DNA from: Rickettsiales bacterium
GTDB taxonomy: Bacteria > Pseudomonadota > Alphaproteobacteria > Rickettsiales > UBA1997
Direction of reading: 5' to 3'
Assembly: GCA_947425005.1 (NCBI GenBank)
Contig: CANDYP010000015.1
Location: 1-18,306 of the forward strand
Length of the DNA: 18,306 bases
Shown: positions 14,441-18,306 of the stretch, in pieces
Numbering within the stretch: position 1 is the first letter of the stretch
How the letters are laid out: each line of letters opens with the position of its first letter
Notes under the pieces: model-generated
Told to the model about the DNA's origin: nothing
Database searches by the model: none
Seen by the model: only the letters and a program-made list of their open reading frames with translations
Program-made: the position numbers and the translations under genes

Positions 14441-14462
14441 TACTCATTCAAACTTAATTCAC

Positions 14463-16295
14463 ATGTGCGGAATTGTTGGCGTTGTCAGTAAAAAAAATGT
14501 TGTTCCGAAAATTCTTGATGGCTTGAAAAAGTTGGAATATCGCGGTTACGATTCAGCTGGAATTGCGGTGCTAGAAAATGGCAAATTTAAGACCGTAAAA
14601 GAAGAAGGAAAAATCGCCAATTTGGAAGTGGCGCTGAAAGAAAATCCAGCTCAATCGGCGATTGGAATTGGTCACACTCGCTGGGCCACTCATGGTCGTC
14701 CAAGCAAGCAAAACGCTCATCCGCACGCTTCATCAAAAGTTTGTGTCGTCCACAATGGCATCATTGAGAACTATCAAGAAATCAAAGAAAAATTACAAAA
14801 AAACGGCGTCAAATTTTTAAGTCAAACCGACACCGAAGTTGTGCCGCATTTAATCGAATTTTATTACAAAAAAACTGCCGACATCAAGCAGTCTTTAATT
14901 TTAGCCAGCGCCGAAATTCACGGCACATTGGCTTTGGCCGTAATTTTTAAAGGTCACGAAGACGTGATTGCTTTCGTCAAAAAAGGTTCGCCGTTAATTC
15001 TTGGAGTAGGCCAAGGAGAAAATTATGTTGCTTCCGACTACTACGCGCTAAGCGCTCACACCAATAAAATCATCGCTCTAGAAGATGGCGAGTTCGGAAT
15101 GATTTCCAAAGATTCTTACCAAATTTTTGACGCCAGTGGAAAAATTTTGAAGAAAAAAATCAAAATCATGGAAGCGGAAAATAATCAAATTTCCAAAAAT
15201 GGTTTCGATCATTTTATGTTGAAAGAAATTTTCGAGCAGCCGCGAGTTTTGGAAGAAACGATTCAAGCTTACGTCAATATCAGCGATGGCTCCACGCACT
15301 TACCCAACTTTTCTTTCGATCTAAAAAAGATTAACAAGATCACGATCGTAGCCTGCGGAACCTCTTACTACGCCGGTTTGTGCGCCAAATATTTAATCGA
15401 AGAAATTGCTGGCGTGGAAGTGGAGGTGGACATCGCGTCCGAATTCCGTTACCGCGCCCACCCATTCCGTGCCGACAATTTGATGGTTTTCATTTCGCAA
15501 TCCGGAGAAACGGCGGACACAATTGCGGCACTAAAATACGCTAAAGCTCAGGGCCAAAAAATTCTTTCAATTGTGAATGTGGCGCACAGCAGCATGGCGC
15601 AGCTTTCGGATGCTGTCATTCGCACGATCGCCGGGCCGGAAATTGGCGTGGCTTCAACTAAAGCGTACACGGCACAAATTGCAGTTTTGTCACTTTTTGC
15701 AATCGAGCTCTCCGTAAAAAAAGGCAAAATTGACAAGAAAGAAAAAGCGCGCTTGATCGCTCAAATCATTGAAGCCGGCGCGAAAATGAATCATTTCTTC
15801 GGCGAAGAAAATATCAAAAATATTAAAAAAATTGCCCGCTCTTTGACGAAGGCAAATCACATGTTGTACATCGGTCGCGGTGTGTCGCAGGTGACGGCTT
15901 TTGAAGCGGCATTAAAATTGCGCGAGCTGTCCTACATTGATGCGCAAGGCATTGCGGCGGGAGAATTAAAGCACGGCACCATCGCCTTAATCGACAAAAA
16001 AATGCCGGTGATTGTGATCGCGCCGAACAATAATTTGTTCGAAAAAACTCTTTCCAATGCGCAAGAGGTGAATGCCCGCGGCGGCAAAATAATTTTTATT
16101 TCGGATAAAAAAGGCATCGCCCAATTCGGCAAAATGGCAAATAAAACGATCGAAATTCCAGAGCTATCCGGAATCATCCAAGAAGCCCTGCTGCCAGTGG
16201 TATCAACACAACTACTAGCCTACTACGTCGCACTTTTCAAAGGAAACGACGTTGACCAACCAAGAAATTTAGCGAAGTCAGTGACGGTGGAGTAG
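14463..16295 (+). CDS. glmS: glutamine--fructose-6-phosphate aminotransferase (isomerizing)
   Basis: Makes glucosamine-6-phosphate from fructose-6-phosphate and glutamine, the first step towards UDP-GlcNAc for peptidoglycan and LPS; cytoplasmic. It is 610 residues, the normal length. The Ntn-type glutaminase domain begins with the catalytic Cys2 (MCGIVGVV), which fixes the start; HTRWATHG (71-78), HNGIIENY (97-104) and SDYYAL (191-196) are visible. Two SIS domains follow: CGTSYYAG (298-305), SQSGETADT (345-353) and STKAYTAQ (398-405) in the first, GRGVSQVTAFEAALKLRELSYIDA region (471-494) and ELKHG (501-505) in the second. The C-terminal DQPRNLAKSVTVE is the hallmark end. It is the only rightward gene between leftward clusters, so it is probably monocistronic. 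No Shine-Dalgarno is present, and a palindromic element ends just upstream. No glmS ribozyme is recognised. Confidence 0.98.
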   Translation: MCGIVGVVSKKNVVPKILDGLKKLEYRGYDSAGIAVLENGKFKTVKEEGKIANLEVALKENPAQSAIGIGHTRWATHGRPSKQNAHPHASSKVCVVHNGIIENYQEIKEKLQKNGVKFLSQTDTEVVPHLIEFYYKKTADIKQSLILASAEIHGTLALAVIFKGHEDVIAFVKKGSPLILGVGQGENYVASDYYALSAHTNKIIALEDGEFGMISKDSYQIFDASGKILKKKIKIMEAENNQISKNGFDHFMLKEIFEQPRVLEETIQAYVNISDGSTHLPNFSFDLKKINKITIVACGTSYYAGLCAKYLIEEIAGVEVEVDIASEFRYRAHPFRADNLMVFISQSGETADTIAALKYAKAQGQKILSIVNVAHSSMAQLSDAVIRTIAGPEIGVASTKAYTAQIAVLSLFAIELSVKKGKIDKKEKARLIAQIIEAGAKMNHFFGEENIKNIKKIARSLTKANHMLYIGRGVSQVTAFEAALKLRELSYIDAQGIAAGELKHGTIALIDKKMPVIVIAPNNNLFEKTLSNAQEVNARGGKIIFISDKKGIAQFGKMANKTIEIPELSGIIQEALLPVVSTQLLAYYVALFKGNDVDQPRNLAKSVTVE

Positions 16296-16337
16296 GTGAG
16301 GTTCGAAGCACTTTTTTAAGAAACCTCTCTACTTATT

Positions 16338-16428
16338 ACGAAAAACCCCCCTACCCCCCTTATCAGGGGGGCTTACCCCGAGCTCGGACAAGCCACCCTG
16401 ATAAGGGGGGTAGGGGGGGGTTTTTCGT
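16338..16428. repeat. GAGAAAC-type palindromic repeat, copy e (terminator-like form)
   Basis: The 91-bp short form with ends ACGAAAAA (16338-16345) and TTTTTCGT (16421-16428). Both arms differ from the GAGAAA/TTTCTC ends of other copies in step, giving A5 and T5 tracts flanking the GC-rich stem on both strands. It sits between convergent glmS (ends 16295) and the RgpF-like gene (ends 16444), with a loop containing GAGCTC. Use as a bidirectional terminator is likely, though the T-tract is short. Confidence 0.9.
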
Positions 16429-16443
16429 CAGAGACTCAATCTT

Positions 16444-17310
16444 CTACCTCAATCCCAACATCCTTTTCACCTTCGCAACCTTCTTCGAACCTTTCCTTTT
16501 TCTCTTATTCTTCGCGATGCTATCCAACGCCTTCACCTTGTAATCCTGGCTAATGCAAAGCGTGCCAAAAGCGTGCTCCATGTCGTATTCCAAATGCCCG
16601 TCAAAATCACTCAGGCACATCCCTTTCTCAATTAAGCGCTGCAGAATTTTAGGGCGAATGGCGAACATCGTGCCGCGGAAAAAGATTTCCTTCGGAGTGA
16701 TTTCAAGCCTTTCGCAGAGCTGATAAAATTTTTCTCCGTCGCCGCATTTCGTAAAAGATAAATCTTCGTAACTGCCCACCATTCCGGTTTTTTTGTTGCA
16801 GAATTTATGCAGAATTGCGGCGGTTTGTTTTTTGTTACCAAGTAAAGTTTTGACCAATCTTTGTCGCCAATCTTTCTGTTCTTGTCCGGTGTGCAGAGAT
16901 TTTTTGGAATGGATTTTGATCAAGGCGTCGTAGGAGCTAAGGTCATCAATGTTACGAATTACCTCAACCAAGGCGCCAACATCGCGACCGATATTTGGAA
17001 TTGTTAAAACTTTAACGCTCGGAAAAGTTTCGAAGATTTTTTGAATGTCAGAAGCGGGGCGATCAACCAAAGTGATGTAGAGATCGAAAGGGATTGGAAT
17101 GTTTTTTAAATTCTCAATAAATTCATCAAGCAGGTCGATGTAATAAAGATGCAAATGCACTGCCACTTTTAGATTGGCGATTTCTTTCAAATGCTTTTTG
17201 TAAAGCAAATGAGTGCCAATAATATTTAATTTCCGGTAAAGGGGGAGGGCTTTAAGACTAGCGCCCCAAGCCGTGAGCTGCCCTTTGGTTTTAATCATCT
17301 CGTTGGCCAT
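16444..17310 (-). CDS. RgpF-family (rhamnan synthesis protein F-like) polysaccharide biosynthesis protein
   Basis: A 288-residue protein of the RgpF family, found in rhamnose-containing cell-surface polysaccharide and O-antigen gene sets and thought to act in glycan assembly; the exact reaction is not settled. Family blocks are KVAVHLHLYYIDLLDEF (48-64), the NIGRDVGALVEV stretch (106-117), YDALIKIHSKKSLH (127-140), WRQRL..LLG (148-158), RGTMFAIRP (212-220) and EHAFG (245-249). The tail (267-288) is strongly basic. There is no signal peptide or membrane helix, so it is cytoplasmic or peripheral. Its ATG lies one base after the rmlA stop (TAA-A-ATG), so translation is coupled. Pairing with rmlA, which starts the dTDP-rhamnose pathway, fits a rhamnose-containing polymer. 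rmlB, rmlC and rmlD are not in the window. Confidence 0.85.
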   Translation of the reverse strand: MANEMIKTKGQLTAWGASLKALPLYRKLNIIGTHLLYKKHLKEIANLKVAVHLHLYYIDLLDEFIENLKNIPIPFDLYITLVDRPASDIQKIFETFPSVKVLTIPNIGRDVGALVEVIRNIDDLSSYDALIKIHSKKSLHTGQEQKDWRQRLVKTLLGNKKQTAAILHKFCNKKTGMVGSYEDLSFTKCGDGEKFYQLCERLEITPKEIFFRGTMFAIRPKILQRLIEKGMCLSDFDGHLEYDMEHAFGTLCISQDYKVKALDSIAKNKRKRKGSKKVAKVKRMLGLR

Positions 17311-17311
17311 T

Positions 17312-18208
17312 TTACTCGTAATGATGAATTAAAACATTGTCCAAATATTGGCGGTAGGGGGAATTTTTTTTGTATTTTTCGATCAAGGTGCTGAATTTAT
17401 TTTGATCGATGAAGCCTTTGCGGAAGGCCATTTCTTCGAGGCAGGCGATTTTTAATCCTTGGCGTTTTTCGATGGTGTGGATGAATTGAGATGCTTCTAG
17501 AAGTGAGTCTGGCGTGCCGGCATCAAGCCAGGCGAATCCGCGTTTTAATCGTACAACGCCAAGTTTTTCTTTGGCTAAATAAACGGCGTTGACGTCGGTA
17601 ATTTCGAGTTCGCCACGCGCTGACGGTTTTAGATTTTTGGTAATTTCAACAACTTCAGAATTGTAAATGTAGAGCCCGGTGATTGCCAAATTTGATTTGG
17701 GATTTTTGGGTTTTTCTTCGACTGAAAGCACTTTGTCTTCATTTTTGTCGAACTCTACCACGCCATATCTTTCAGGATCAGAGACGTGGTAAGCAAAAAC
17801 AAAACCGCCGATTTTTTTTAATTCTAATTGAGTAATTTTTTCTTCTAAACTTTTGCGATTAATTTCGGTGCCGTAAAAAATATTGTCGCCCAAAATCAGA
17901 CAAACATTTTCGCCGCCAATAAATTTTTCGCCGATTAAAAAGGCTTCAGCAATGCCTTTTGGCTGATCTTGCACAGCGTAAGAAATGTTGATGCCGTAGG
18001 TGGATCCGTCGCCTAAAAATCTTTCAATATTTTTAGTGTCTTGCGGCGTGGAGATGATCAGGATGTCTTTAATTTCAAGATTCATCAGAGTTGTAAGCGG
18101 GTAACAAATCATTGGTTTGTCGTAAACTGGCAGAAGTTGTTTACTGATGACGTCGGTTAGGGGGGCTAGTCTGGTGCCGTTTCCGCCAGCAAGAATTATT
18201 CCTTTCAT
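17312..18208 (-). CDS. rmlA: glucose-1-phosphate thymidylyltransferase
   Basis: Joins glucose-1-phosphate and dTTP to give dTDP-glucose, the first step of dTDP-L-rhamnose synthesis (RmlABCD); cytoplasmic. From the ATG at 18206-18208 the product is 298 residues, within the family's usual 285-300. The nucleotide-binding signature is GGNGTRLAPLT (8-18), followed by SKQLLPVYDKPMI (22-34), LGDN with the metal-binding Asp109 (107-110), EEKPKNP (164-170), RGELEITD (198-205) and WLDAGTPDSLLEAS (227-240). The frame stays open upstream to a TTG at 18302-18304, but that extension (MRTSPKNTNKEPSS...) is polar, outside the family's normal start and not supported. No Shine-Dalgarno precedes the ATG. The RgpF-like gene follows one base after the stop. 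It is probably part of a larger surface-polysaccharide cluster to the right of the window. Confidence 0.96.
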   Translation of the reverse strand: MKGIILAGGNGTRLAPLTDVISKQLLPVYDKPMICYPLTTLMNLEIKDILIISTPQDTKNIERFLGDGSTYGINISYAVQDQPKGIAEAFLIGEKFIGGENVCLILGDNIFYGTEINRKSLEEKITQLELKKIGGFVFAYHVSDPERYGVVEFDKNEDKVLSVEEKPKNPKSNLAITGLYIYNSEVVEITKNLKPSARGELEITDVNAVYLAKEKLGVVRLKRGFAWLDAGTPDSLLEASQFIHTIEKRQGLKIACLEEMAFRKGFIDQNKFSTLIEKYKKNSPYRQYLDNVLIHHYE

Positions 18209-18306
18209 TCGTGAGTGTTGATTTAAATTGTCAGAGAATTTCGAGCTAATTTTGCTCTTGCATGATGAAGGTTCTTTGTTGGTGTTTTTCGGTGAGGTCC
18301 TCAACT

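Noticed and set aside
14277..14462. glmS ribozyme or riboswitch
   Set aside because: The Firmicute glmS ribozyme has a defined core and a cleavage site near the 5' end that I cannot match; this region is a simple long palindrome instead.
17312..18304. Longer rmlA start at a TTG near the right edge
   Set aside because: The extra 32 residues are polar and lie before the conserved MKGIILAGG start; the family begins at that Met.

Overview
The window reads as chromosomal DNA of a Gram-negative bacterium with moderate to low GC content (mid-40s by eye). The outer membrane is shown by a complete RND tripartite efflux system whose outer-membrane channel is a lipoprotein. An AmiC-type amidase gene directly upstream of a PBP1A gene, and a CxxC pair in the PBP1A transpeptidase region, resemble Alphaproteobacteria. 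An uncultured or AT-rich alphaproteobacterial lineage is my best guess, but it rests on protein flavour only. The standard genetic code is used: TAA, TAG and TGA all end genes.

Layout. (1) 1-301 +: 3' end of an unidentified gene with a basic, low-complexity C-terminus. (2) 302-566: convergent intergenic region with a long palindromic repeat, a strong bidirectional terminator and a small hairpin. (3) 567-2696 -: RhlE-like DEAD-box RNA helicase with a ~330-residue Arg/Gly/Ser-rich repetitive tail. (4) 2697-3386: about 690 bp without genes but with three kinds of palindromic repeat. (5) 9254-3387 -: membrane-fusion protein, RND transporter and outer-membrane channel genes, with a palindromic repeat after each gene. 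(6) 14038-9398 -: peptidoglycan cluster of a small predicted exported protein, AMIN-amidase and PBP1A, followed without a gap by two small membrane proteins that look like MnhF and MnhG. (7) 14186-14462: intergenic region with a 164-bp palindromic element just before glmS. (8) 14463-16295 +: glmS. (9) 16338-16428: another palindromic repeat between convergent genes. (10) 18208-17312 - and 17310-16444 -: rmlA and an RgpF-like gene, translationally coupled, for surface polysaccharide.

The protein-coding content is mostly conserved envelope biology: GlmS makes glucosamine-6-phosphate for peptidoglycan and LPS, PBP1A polymerises and cross-links, the amidase splits septal peptidoglycan, RmlA/RgpF decorate the surface, and the efflux pump exports toxic compounds.

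The unusual part is the intergenic DNA. At least three unrelated families of long palindromes fill the gene junctions. Where two or more copies can be compared, both arms differ together, so pairing is kept while sequence drifts. One copy has supplied the C-terminus and stop codon of the amidase gene. Most start codons whose position is certain lack a Shine-Dalgarno sequence and follow G-poor leaders.
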